Origin: Adiantum capillus-veneris
Lineage: Eukaryota; Streptophyta; Polypodiopsida; Polypodiales; Pteridaceae
Assembly: GCA_014529385.2 (NCBI GenBank)
Contig: CM043968.1
Location: forward strand, 130,692,018-130,756,017
Length of the DNA: 64,000 nt
Reading direction: 5' to 3'
Under the pieces are notes generated by a model, which was not told where the DNA came from, did not search any database, and saw only the letters and a list, made by a program, of their open reading frames with translations. Shown here piece after piece: positions 51,927-61,985 of this stretch (its first letter is position 1; every line of letters begins with the position of its first letter). Both the position numbers and the translations under genes were made by a program.

Positions 51927-52140
51927 GATTTATCTCTATAAATTTGACTTGAGGACTTGGCCAACACTTTTATCAATAGCTAGCACTTTTTTTTTAATGA
52001 TAAAAAGGAGGCAATGAACTATATTAAAGAGAGTCAGGAAGGATTACATCAAAGTTGGGGGAGGGGGGGGGGGTCACCGACTACTTTCCTTTAAAATTAC
52101 AGCTAATCACCCCTACTGAATAGCTAGCACTTTTCACAGT
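51927..52140. other. Spacer with G-run
   Basis: No gene. Contains GGGGGAGGGGGGGGGGG at 52057-52073. Confidence 0.6.
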
Positions 52141-52895
52141 AGAGTGATAAAAGTCGTCTTTTAAAACACTTGAAAGCACTTCGGAGCAATTGACCAATTG
52201 ACCAGCACTTTACTAGCCCCCTGAACCACTTTACCAGTCCTTGAAACACTTAAAAGCACTTCTGAGCATTTTACCAGCCCCTTGAATCACTTGACAGCTC
52301 TTTGGACCACTTAGGACCACCTGACCAACACTTTGGACCACCTATACATCACTTTTAAGAACTTTATACTACTTGACAAGCACTATGAGCCACTTGACCA
52401 CCCCCTGAACCACTTGGCCAGCACTTTATACCACTTGACAAGCACTTTGAACCAGCTAACTAGCACTTTGAACCACTTGACCAACCCCTTGAACCACTTG
52501 GACAACACTTTGTTCCACTTGACCACCATTTACCAGCCCCCTGAACCACTTGACCAGCTCTTTGGACCACTTAGGACCACCTGACCAACACTTTTAAGCA
52601 CTTTATACCACTTGACAAGCCCCTTGAACCACTTGACCACCCCCCTGAACCACTTGGCCAACACTTTATATCACTTGAAAAGCACTCTGAACCACCTGAC
52701 CAGCACTTTGAACCACTTGACCAACCCCCTAAACCACTTGGACAACACTTTGTACTACTTGACCACCACTTAACAACCACCTGAACCACTTGACCAACTC
52801 TTTGGGCCACTTTCGACCACATGACTGGCACTTTTAAGCACTTTGTACCACTTGGATAGCACTTTGAACCACTTGACCACTTAACCAACACGTAA
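52141..52895 (+). repeat. Degenerate minisatellite, about 21-bp unit
   Basis: Units of the form CTTTGAACCACTTGACCAGCA, with many substitutions and short variants. Longer blocks (CCACTTAGGACCACCTGACC) recur near 52305, 52570 and, degraded, 52800, giving a higher-order period of roughly 240-265 bp. The open frames over it on both strands exist only because 21 bp is seven codons. Confidence 0.88.
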
Positions 52896-53014
52896 CACCC
52901 AATCCAGTTGACAGCAACAAAAACAGTTGACTTGCAAAATTCTTCATAGTATATTCAGGTTTAGATACAAGAACAGTTAGCTTTACAGGGAGTTAGCTTT
53001 TCCAAGGAGTAAAG
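52896..53014. other. Spacer
   Basis: Nothing recognised. Confidence 0.4.
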
Positions 53015-53540
53015 TCAATTAGTTAGAAGACTGCTCTGGCCACTCTTGCCGAGGTGGCCGCTTATACTTGGTTGTTGTTGGAGGTGGCAGTCTCGATGCA
53101 AGAATTTTCTGTTGTGTTTGTACGTATCTATGTGCCAGATCCCAATCCTATTGTGCAAGTTCATCCATCCTGGCATCAAATGGACATTCCTAACACTCTT
53201 GGCTATGTCAGGAGTCTTAACCCACTGTATTATAAATGAGGCAATATCCTCCTTGAGAAAATTTTCCCATTGCCTCTCATTTTTCTTTTCTATCCTAGGC
53301 AAAATGACAAAGTTACTGGGATCATTGAAGTACATCTTATAGAGGGAATCATCCACTAGTAAAGTTCTGTTGTATAAAATGACCAACCTACCTTTAAGCT
53401 CCTCATAAGAATTCCCAAGTGCCCAAGATCTTGCTATATGGGGTATCTCCCATTTACAGTCTAGAACAACACACTTGGGACTAGTCGCGCTGACCACTGA
53501 AAAGCAGAACAAATGGTAAAAGATGTTGAACAAGTTGTGG
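53015..53540 (-). pseudogene. Fragment of an FCP1-type HAD phosphatase-like domain
   Basis: Minus strand frame includes NSYEELKGRLVILYNRTLLV, then the HAD motif IV-like VDDSLYK (about 53335-53357), FNDPSNFVILPRIEKKN, NFLKEDIASFIIQWVKTPDI and AKSVRNVHLMPG. This is the C-terminal half of an FCP1/CTD-phosphatase-like domain ('DDSPYK', then 'N-P-x-x-x-I-P', then 'DV-x-x-V-x-N'). A TTCTGCTTTTCAG acceptor-like site lies just upstream on this strand near 53500. The N-terminal DxDx half was not found. Opposite strand to its neighbours and clearly different from the HAD gene at 59.8-61.0 kb. Confidence 0.7.
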
Positions 53541-56007
53541 AAGCATCTGTCTCTGTAGTTGATAGTCATCCAAAGGTTGAATGCATTGACATTCTAGTTC
53601 CAATGAATCTAGAATTTCAACTATCTCGAGGAGCATATGCATTGGAGTGCATGTCTAGAAACAAAGCAATGTTTTCTCCAGGATGGAAGTTTGCAGAATG
53701 AAATCCAAATATCACAGCAGATCAACTTCAAAGCTCCATCATTGCCACACTACAATGAAAAAAGGTGAAAGCTTCACGACCACCATCCACAAACAAGCAA
53801 GCAAAAGTGCAAAAACTAGCAGATAAGTGAACTAGTTCCATTTTGGATGTAGACAAGGCATCTTTGGCATCCCCATCAACAGAGGGTTCAATGCCAAAGA
53901 TGAGAATTGTGGATCCAGATGTTTTAGAAGCTGAGGCCATGAAAGGACAAGAAAAAGATACAGGTGGAATGAATAAGTACATAAACTATTTTCCTTTCCA
54001 ATATAGGGAATTTGATATCCCTATTCAAAATTGTTGGCTTGCTCTTGATCACTATAATGCACGTATTATGGATTAAAAACACGCTAAAAGTGTGTTATTT
54101 GGATTTTCACAGAGTACGACCAAGCCTACAGCATGTGCATATTTGATGCCTGTTCGAAATGCAAAGTCAAAGAAGGGGACTCCTTTGGCAGTAGAAGAGG
54201 TAGAAGAGCAAAAAATTAAAGATTATCATTATTAGATTCTTGATGGGCAGCATTCAATCTATGCTACAAAAGTTTTGCTTCACAATGAACAAAACAACAA
54301 AGAGATATTTGAAAGACCGATTGGAGTGTATAAATTTAGAAAGGTTTGCATTGTTGTGAATGCTCCTCTATTTGTTGCAACTGCTATATCTACCATTGCA
54401 AATGAGGAGGCTCAGGCATTGTTTGTCAAGCAACCTTACAACCAAATATTGAGACATTTACGGAGTCAATGGATCTTCTCAGAACGACCACCAAAGGCAG
54501 CAAGTGAAATTGCAGAGGGACATGCATCTTGTGCCGGATGGGATGTAAGTTATTTTCTTTGTCTTTTTGATAGTGTTTAATTAATAAATCTTGCTCAATA
54601 GTTTAATTATTTCTCTATTTCTTTTTAGGCTTTTCTTCGATTGGCAAGAATGAATGCAGCAGCAAGTTGGATTGCTAAACAGGCACACATGGTCACGTAC
54701 TCTGATCCAATTTATGATTGCTGGATAGAAATCATTGAAAGGCTAGAAGAGGAGAATAAGAAACCCCTAACAACTGTATTTAGATACCTTTGTGGCCTTG
54801 AGGAATCAGAGGTAAAGACTATTCAAGAAGAGATTACAGATGAGAAGATTTTACTGTCAAAGAGTGCAAAGGATGGTGATGCAACTGACATGTATGATCG
54901 AATCAAGCAGTTGAAGCAAGGCAAATTGATTCAAGATGCACTTCTTGAAGGCTTCAACAATTCGAATGAGTCTTCACCATGTAAAGACTGGGAGGAGGTG
55001 GTCAAAATGATGTTGTTTATAAAACACTTGTAATGCTATGCAAGGAATGGTTGAGATCTAGTTTGAAGCGTGGAACAAAGAAAATGGCTTTTCCAGATGG
55101 AGCAATAAAATACATGCAATGGGCAATTCACCTTCAAAAGGAGAAAATTGAGCCTAGAGATTTTCCATGGTCAATCTATGTGGTGAGCCTACAAATGGAA
55201 GGCAATCTCTACTTGATGCGCCACTTTAATAATAAAGTGCCTATTGGCTTATGTGTTTTAGATATGACAAAACACATTGGAGGCAGTTTGAAGTGGAGTG
55301 AGGAGACATTTAACAATTCTTTGGATGGGATCTTGGCTATTGTTGGAGGGTGAAAAGATCTTGGATTTGTCTTTCTTGCATTTGTGGATTTCACTAACTT
55401 CACAAAATTGCAATGTGCCTTTCACGCCATGGGAGATAATCTGAGCTACCATTGTTGTGGTGCATTGCATCACTTTCCATCAGCTCCTTGCAAAGGAGCA
55501 ATTCAATTCCTAACGGTTATTGCCTTATTGGGACAAGGCAATGCCTTTGAAGACTTGAGAAGAATATAAGAGGAACATCCCATGCCAATTGATTGCTCTC
55601 TTCTTCAAGTAGCAGATAAAGATATGTCAAATTTGCAATATTTGGAGGCCAAAAAAAGAGCTTTGGTCAAGCACTACATTCGTACATATTTTTTTGAAGA
55701 CCGCAAGCTTGTTGATGTTTTTGGTAATGGATCCTTGGTTGCACAAGAAGGAATGCAACAGAAAAAAGAAGTTATATGATTAGTTGACAGTGTGGAGGAG
55801 GCAAAAAACGTGGAGACCAGGCTGCTAGACTTTGTTAAGTCTCATGAAGATATAGAAAAATGGGTTGGACTTCAGCAATCCACTTTGCAATCAGATGACA
55901 CTGTGCCTATTACAAAGGAGTGCTCTCCACGAAGAGAAGAAGAAGAAGAAGAACAACATCCTCTGTCAATGGAGGACTTTTTGGAAATGGAGACACGTAT
56001 GTTTTGA
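53513..56007 (+). pseudogene. Decayed ParB/DGQHR-like gene
   Basis: One long + strand frame, kept open for over 1 kb apart from nonsense codons (TGA 53699, TGA 53756, TGA 53828, TAA 54074, TAG 54233), then an 84-bp intron, a second exon in phase, a frameshift near 55015 and a third open stretch with TGA 55351, TAA 55567 and TGA 55777. Key part: ALDHYNARIMD, then KHAKSVLFGF, then ILDGQHSIYATKVLL (DGQH at 54242-54253). This 'N-x-R ... H-x-x-x-L ... DGQH-x-x-x-A' pattern resembles the ParB/Srx-like fold of DGQHR (DndB-type) proteins. Later text includes ARMNAAASWIAKQAHMV, an acidic/basic end (RREEEEEEQHPLS) and no other domain I know. It could instead be an unrelated protein with a chance DGQH. 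Confidence 0.6.
54545..54628 (+). other. 84-bp spliceosomal intron
   Basis: Donor GAT|GTAAGT, T-rich tract TTTCTCTATTTCTTTTTAG before the acceptor, and removal keeps the reading frame (GWD joined to AFLRLARM). Confidence 0.8.
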
Positions 56008-56520
56008 GCTTCTTGTGCATGTTAGTGTTTCTAATTGTTGCTGATTTGATACTCTTAATGTTAAATTTTGCTTTACATAATATTGATTGAGTTTGTATTT
56101 TTTATCTCAAGCATTCAAGGTTTGAATGTAAATAGTAAATTACTTGAGTTTTTGAATGGTGGATCTTTAGACTAAAACTATAACATTTATTACTCACGAA
56201 GACTTAATTACTTAAGAGCTTGAACTCAATAAGTTTGGACCTTTTATCAATACCCCCTTGATATGCTACATTAGATCTTAGCATGGTTAAATGATGATGC
56301 TTCATAAATTGAACCTAGCTTAGACAGGTGTTGGAGCCTAAATTTAAACTAACCTTGCTAGAAGGGAGCTTATGTTTGGACTTTGAGAACTAGCATAAGT
56401 AATCAATTAGAGCATAGATTAGACATGTGGTGGTGGCCTTAGAGACCAAAATCTTAATGAGCTTGGAAAGGTATTTAAGTACTACAATTTACTTAGTTTT
56501 AGTACTCACTAAAGGCATAG
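56008..56520. other. AT-rich spacer before the array
   Basis: No gene. Contains the first scattered traces of the 50-bp repeat vocabulary (GACAGGTGTTGGAGCC near 56325, ACATGTGGTGGTGGCC near 56423). Confidence 0.5.
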
Positions 56521-58450
56521 CTTGACAAAAGGTGAACCTTACATGGATCCTAATTTCAAGAGGTGTGGTAGACCTTCAAACCAAGCTCATATAGCTTGGA
56601 CATGTGGTGGACCTTGCATGGAGATTAGTTTAGACAAGTGTGGTATACCTTGTAACCAACACCCATTTGTTACATTAGCTTGGACAAGTGGTGGACCTTG
56701 CTTTTATGTTTCAATAGAGCATATTTTGGACAGGTGGTAGACCTTGTTTCTCTCCATGCTTCAATGGAGAGAAACATTAGCTTGGACAAGTGGTGGACCT
56801 TGCTTTTATGTTTCAAAGGAGCATATTTTGGACAAGTGGTAGACATTGTTTCTCTCCATGCTTCAATGGAACCCACCTTAGACAAGTGAAGTACCTTGAA
56901 ACCAAACCCCCATAATACAACATATTAAATAGGTTGGAAAATTGGTGGGATATGAAACCATCCATGATAGAGCATAGTATAGGTGAAAACTTAGTGGTCC
57001 TTATATCAATTACCCATGCATAGCTTGGACAAGTGGTGGACCTTGATTCTCTCTATGTTTCAATGGATCCTATCTTGGACTAGAGATAAATCTTACTTAT
57101 TTCCATGCTTCAATGGATTCTAGCTTGGATAAGGAGTGGACCTTCAAACAAAACTCCACAACATAGCATATATTAACAATTCATGGGTTTTATAGAGATT
57201 TTCTTGCCTATTTTGGAGAGTTGGTAGACCTTTCTTCTCCATGCTTCAATGGATCTGAGGTTGGACAAGCGGAGCTGGAGAAGTGATCAACCTTAAAATG
57301 AAACCTCCCATGCTACAACCCATCACACATCGTATATGTAGTGGACCTTGAAACTCTTTTATGTCCCTAGCTTAGAGAAGCATTGCAACCTTGATTATCT
57401 CCATACATGAAGGCAAGGTTGGACAAGTTGTGGACCTTCAAACCAAAATCTCTATGCAATAATAGACAAGTGGTGGAGCTTGTTTTCTCCATGTTCCAAT
57501 GGAGCCTAGCTTAGACAAACAATGGAGCTTGCTTCTCTCCATGTTTCAATGGATCCTAGATTAGAAAAGTGGTGGAGCTTTGCTTCTCTCCATGTTCCAA
57601 TGGACCATAGCTTAGACAAGTGGTGGACTTTGAAAAACACCCCCCGTATACAACATATTATGGGGTTTTCATGTTTCAATGTCACCTAGCTTGGATAAAT
57701 GGTAGAGCTTGCTTCTCTTCATGTTTCAATGGATCCTATCTTAGCCAAGTGGTGGACCTTGAAACAAGAACACCCCCCCCCCCCCCCCCCCCCGCCCCCC
57801 CCATGTACAACATATCATGGGTTTTGAAAGCACTGGGAGAAAATAATAGCTTTGATAAGTGGTGGAGCTTGCTTCTCTCCATGCTTCAATGGAGCCGAGG
57901 TTGGACACATGTTGGAGAGAATATGGTTGCCCATGAAATAAGACCATGCATGCTATAATCAACCATATGTTGTACACATGGTGGACCTTGCAATTGTTTT
58001 ATATGCCTAACTTGGACAAGTGGAGGACCCTTGATTACCTCCAGATATCAACAGCAAGCCAAGTTTGGACAAGTGAAGTACCACCAAACCAGAATCTCTA
58101 TGCTACAATAGAGTATAGGTAGGACACGTGGTGAACCTTGATATCAAACCATCCATGCTACTAGAGATGATAGGTTTCACATGTGGTGGAACCTTGTATC
58201 AATGTTCTATGTGTAGTTTTTGACTAGTGATAGACCTTGAAACTAATCCCTCTAGGCTACAAGAAAAAAGAGATGGATGAGGAGGCTAGACTACTTTTGT
58301 TGCATCAACGCATCCCATGTTACCACATATACTATAGGGTTCTTGGATAAGTGTTGGACCTTGTGTCAATGCTCCATGTCTAGCGTGGACAAGTGGTGGA
58401 CCTTGGTTCTCTCTATGCTTCAAATGGGCAATAGATTGGAGACACGGTGC
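56521..58450 (+). repeat. 50-bp minisatellite array, forward orientation
   Basis: Unit about 50 bp: GACAAGTGGTGGACCTTG followed by CTTCTCTCCATGTTTCAATG and GATCCTAGCTTG. Cleanest at 57463-57625, where three successive units are exactly 50 bp apart. Longer blocks with CATGTACAACATATCATGGG (57640 and 57800 region) are spaced among them. Decay is heavy. It contains a 21-base C run at 57773-57793 plus CCCCCCCC after one G. Open frames here (for example 56680-56889) are repeat translations. Confidence 0.92.
57773..57802 (+). repeat. Poly-C run
   Basis: 21 C, one G, 8 C. Possible i-motif/G-quadruplex; copy number may be inaccurate. Confidence 0.9.
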
Positions 58451-58616
58451 CCTTTTTTTTAAATGATTTTATGTTTTGGAAACCTTGGAGGCACCATGTA
58501 AGAGGCACTCTAAGTCTTCCATACAATGGACCTATTGGACTATAAAATAATGATATCTTTCTTTGATCTTGTCATTATTTTATGCATAATATTTTCTTCT
58601 CTTTGCAAACACAAAG
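58451..58616. other. Spacer upstream of SET remnant
   Basis: AT-rich; ends TTTTCTTCTCTTTGCAAAC, possibly holding a splice acceptor for the SET exon. Confidence 0.4.
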
Positions 58617-59164
58617 GAGTTAAGTGATATAAAACTAGATGTATTTCACACTATGATTGGCATGAAGATCCTTTTGGGACACCAACTTTTCCTATTCCCA
58701 AAGATGTAATTTTCCATATTAACGCTGTGGATTTTGAAGTGCGACTTTCATGTATTCAAGGAGCTGGTTATGGGCTATTTGTACATACTACCCTGGAAAG
58801 TGGTGTGACTATTCTAAACTATGGAGGGCATAAGTATAGATTTCAAGACTGAAAAAAGATATGCAAAATATTTCCAAGAGCTTCTAAATATTCTCTTCTA
58901 GAGGATCCAAACATAGAAGAAGAGGAAGATCAATCATACATTATTGGTTGTGTAGAAGAAGAAAACATGTCGGGCTATATAAATAGTTCTCACAGTACAA
59001 ATGTCTGTCCCAACGTACGCTATACATTTGATCCAAATTTTCCACCTTGGCATAAATGCACCTCTGCACACATCAAGTCAGAAGAATATGGCCATGTATG
59101 CATTGAGACTATTTGTCAAGTTGAAGCAGGAGAAGAGTTGTTTGCCGACTATGACTTTACTTGA
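58617..59164 (+). pseudogene. SET-domain protein fragment
   Basis: Frame: HYDWHEDPFGTPTFPIPKDV, then the SET start RLSCIQGAGYGLFVHTTLES and GVTILNYGG, an in-frame TGA (58850-58852), then GYINSSHSTNVCPNVRYTFD (the 'INHSC-PN' region with NSSHSTN) and ETICQVEAGEELFADYDF (the 'GEEL-x-x-DY' motif that closes the SET pseudoknot), ending with TGA at 59162. SET proteins usually methylate lysine residues on histones or other proteins. The NHSC motif is altered (NSSHS), so activity would be doubtful even without the stop. No pre-SET or post-SET cysteines seen. No start codon is evident, so this is one exon or a fragment. Confidence 0.75.
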
Positions 59165-59805
59165 CATTGTAAAGTATTGTACATGGATGGAAATCTCAAG
59201 TCCATGCATCATTTGCATTTTTCATGGATGAAATATCAAGTGAATGTAACATTTGATTATTGTTTAGTTTATGCTCAACGAGAATCTAGAGTGCTCTTAT
59301 GCTTTGTGTGTTGTCTAATTTATTTGATTACCTTGAACATAGAATCTTGATTCTACTCTAGATTTGTGATAAATCTTACCAAAATTTAATCAATGTTTAG
59401 GTTGGACAAGTGGTGGAGCTTCAAACATTACTGTCTTAAACAAGTGGAGTTATCTTACTTGAATAAGTGGTGGCCTTTGAATCCAAATCTAAGCCAAATC
59501 TCTAATTGTTTGCTTGTAGTTTAGGTTGGACATTTGGTGGACCTTGTATCCATGTTTCCTCAACAAGTTGTGGCTTTTAGTTTTCACTTTAAGTACTCAT
59601 CTTTAATAAAGTGTAGGATGGAAAATGTTGAGTTAGTAGATTGTATTTTAGACAAGTGGTGTTTTGTGTACGAATGATGAAAATGGTTGCAAGGATTCTA
59701 ACAACGATTTTACCTTAAATAAATTTATTACTAGGAGTTCTACATGTAGATATGGTGAATAAAATTCTAGTGGTTTTGAGATACCATTTGTGTGTGTGTT
59801 TTTTT
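59165..59805. other. Intergenic or intronic spacer
   Basis: Contains isolated forward copies of the 50-bp repeat core: GGACAAGTGGTGGAGC (59403), GGACATTTGGTGGACC (59528) and AGACAAGTGGTG (59650). Ends in the acceptor GTGTGTTTTTTTAG before the HAD exon. Confidence 0.7.
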
Positions 59806-61005
59806 AGATTCACAAACTGGGATGGAAAATGCTCCTATGGTTCATTCAACAACTATAGAATCCATAGATTCTATGGTTTCTGAAGTGCCCAAGATGGATG
59901 ATATTTATATACTAGAGTTTAGTGTTGTGCAACTTGAGCAAGCTTGCAATAATGAGAACCAAGAAATCGATGCTTCAAAAATGCAACATACATCAAAAGA
60001 GACTGAAAAGTCCACTCATGAGCTATTGCCAATTGCTACTAGTTCATGTAGTGTAGATGTTGAGAAATCCATGCTTACAATTATATTGGATTTAAATGGT
60101 CTATTGTTGAACGTTACCCTCAACCATCCGCACACCACAACTCAGTGCAAATGGATTAAAAAAGATATATTATACTTAGGCCATGTTGCATCCAATTCTT
60201 GAAGACTATTTTACAAAGGTTTAATGTTGCAATTTGGTCGATAGCTACTAGGAATAATGTGTATCAAATCCTTGGAGCACTAAACAACTTAGCTGAGGAT
60301 ACATTGCCTTTCTTTGCAATTTGGTCGCAAGATGTTTGCTACACCGCTCAAACTCAAAAATTGTTTAGACCCGGCAATCCAAACGTTGAGGCAATGTTCA
60401 AGCCTCTAGCCAAAATTGCCATGGGGTTTGAATGTGATCCACAAAGAACAGTGCTTATTGATGACTCTCCTTACAAGGGATGTATTTCACCAGCAAAACA
60501 ATTGCATTTTTCTACCACAATTTGATGCTGAGAAGATAGTTGACAATATGCTCTTGGAGGAGCTACTGCCATACTTGTTTCAGCTTGATGAGAGAAGGGA
60601 TGTGCGTGATTTAATTGCTTCTAATAGTTGTGGACAGCCTATAGTTACAAATGATAGTGAATACAAACAAATCATGGAGTATTGGAAGCAGAAAAATGAT
60701 GTTTGGTCAGCTAAGGTGTTCTTTACAAGAAGAATACCACCTGCAAAAGGTGACAGAGATGAAACTATCATTGAAGACACAAGTGACACAAGCCACCGCA
60801 ATGAAATGAGAAGAGCCCAAATACAAGAGATCTTGGCAAAGGAGCGTACACTCATTGAAAGCATGAAGGCATCACAATTGACCACTTTAGCTAGGCAATT
60901 GGGTTGTAACACAAAAGCAGTTTTGAAGGCAGCCACGGCAAAGGCTTATATAAATAAGATGAAAGCTGAGAACAATCTTCTAAGGCTAGATAGAAACCAA
61001 CCCTA
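59806..61005 (+). pseudogene. FCP1-type HAD phosphatase-like gene
   Basis: Begins after a splice acceptor at about 59808. An N-terminal part of about 90 residues without a known domain is followed by the HAD motif I, MLTIILDLNGLLLNVTL (Asp at 60089-60091, Asn where the second Asp of DxDx usually is; a plant branch of this family also has D-x-NG). A frameshift near 60197 leads to LQRFNVAIWSIATRNNVYQI and TVLIDDSPYKGCISPA (DD at 60460-60465). A second frameshift near 60520 leads to LEELLPYLFQLDERRDVRDL. A C-terminal extension follows (ILAKERTLIESMKASQL, then LGCNTKAVLKAATAKAY) that may be a small DNA-binding or helical domain. The stop is TAA at 61003-61005. Likely an RNA polymerase II CTD-phosphatase-like ancestor; now broken. 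Confidence 0.75.
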
Positions 61006-61985
61006 AGGTACTAGTGACATGTCATATATTCTTGATACACATGCTTGAACACTCATGTGCATGGTATCTAACAAATCTTTCTTTTTATTCCTTCTTGCAG
61101 GATCTTACAAAGGATATTACTAGATGGAGCTCAATCAATGAGATTTTGATATTTTTGCTCAAAATAATGAAGCAGTCACCTACATTTTTTGTTTATCAAT
61201 TTCTTGAGAGATTTTCTTTTAATTTGTAATCATCAAATGAAATGAAAAGTATCCTTCTTATTAAGATTGCTGATCTTTTTCTTGTTCAAAACTTTCAATT
61301 GTGATTTATAGTTTTGTTAGCATTAGATTGTACTTTTTTAGTTTGAAAAAAACTGTCAAAGATCCAAGTCTTTTTGGCTTAAGTTATTAATTGTGAAATA
61401 TCCAAGTCTTTTTGCTTTACTTAAGTTATTGATTGTCTGTGTAATAGTCCTTAAAACAATATTGGATGGCTTTTTTGCTCCCATGTCTCACATTGGTCTT
61501 TAGGTAAGACAAGTGGTGACCTTGAAAGTATGGTCTCATATCTCGATCAAGTGAAGAGACATGAAGCTTAAATATCACTACTATGTATCTAGTGTTAAAC
61601 TCCATTGAGACAAAGATACTAGAGTGCCAAATTGCAGTGTAGTTTAAGTGAAAATCCATTTGAGCTAAGGTAAAACTTATAGTGCCTCATTTCTCTAGCA
61701 TTTTACCCCATCAAGGAAGTTAGAATCTAGCACAAACCAATTAAGACTCTTTTGAAGCTTAGATAGGACAATTCGTGGAACTTAAGAAACTTATTATTAA
61801 GTTAGAGTCTAGTTCAGATAAGCAAAAGATCTGCAAATCAGCACTTGACTTTCTTACTATTCAATATTCAAAGTCCCTTGAGGCTAACAAATTACATACC
61901 TACTTGTAACCTAACTAATGAGTAAGTATATAGATCTAAGCAAGTATATATAATGATTCTTCAAACTAATAACCCAAGGGAAGAG
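61006..61985. other. Downstream spacer, possible 3' UTR intron
   Basis: AAGGTACTAG right after the HAD stop and TTCCTTCTTGCAGG near 61092-61105 could be a 3' UTR intron. One forward repeat core (AGACAAGTGGTGACC, 61506) is the last in that orientation. Orientation of the repeat changes between here and 61990. Confidence 0.5.

Noticed and set aside
52333-52891. Open frames of repeated LTSTLNQL or KWSSGSKC type
   Set aside because: Translations of a 21-bp minisatellite; open on both strands because the unit is a multiple of three.
53513-56007. Bacterial contamination as source of the DGQH-type gene
   Set aside because: A phase-keeping GT-AG intron of 84 bp and flanking plant retroelements argue for a eukaryotic locus.
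56680-56889. Apparent repeat protein with LDKWWTLLLCF units (also 63663-63950)
   Set aside because: Frame created by the 50-bp array; unit length is not a multiple of three and no start or splice context supports a gene.
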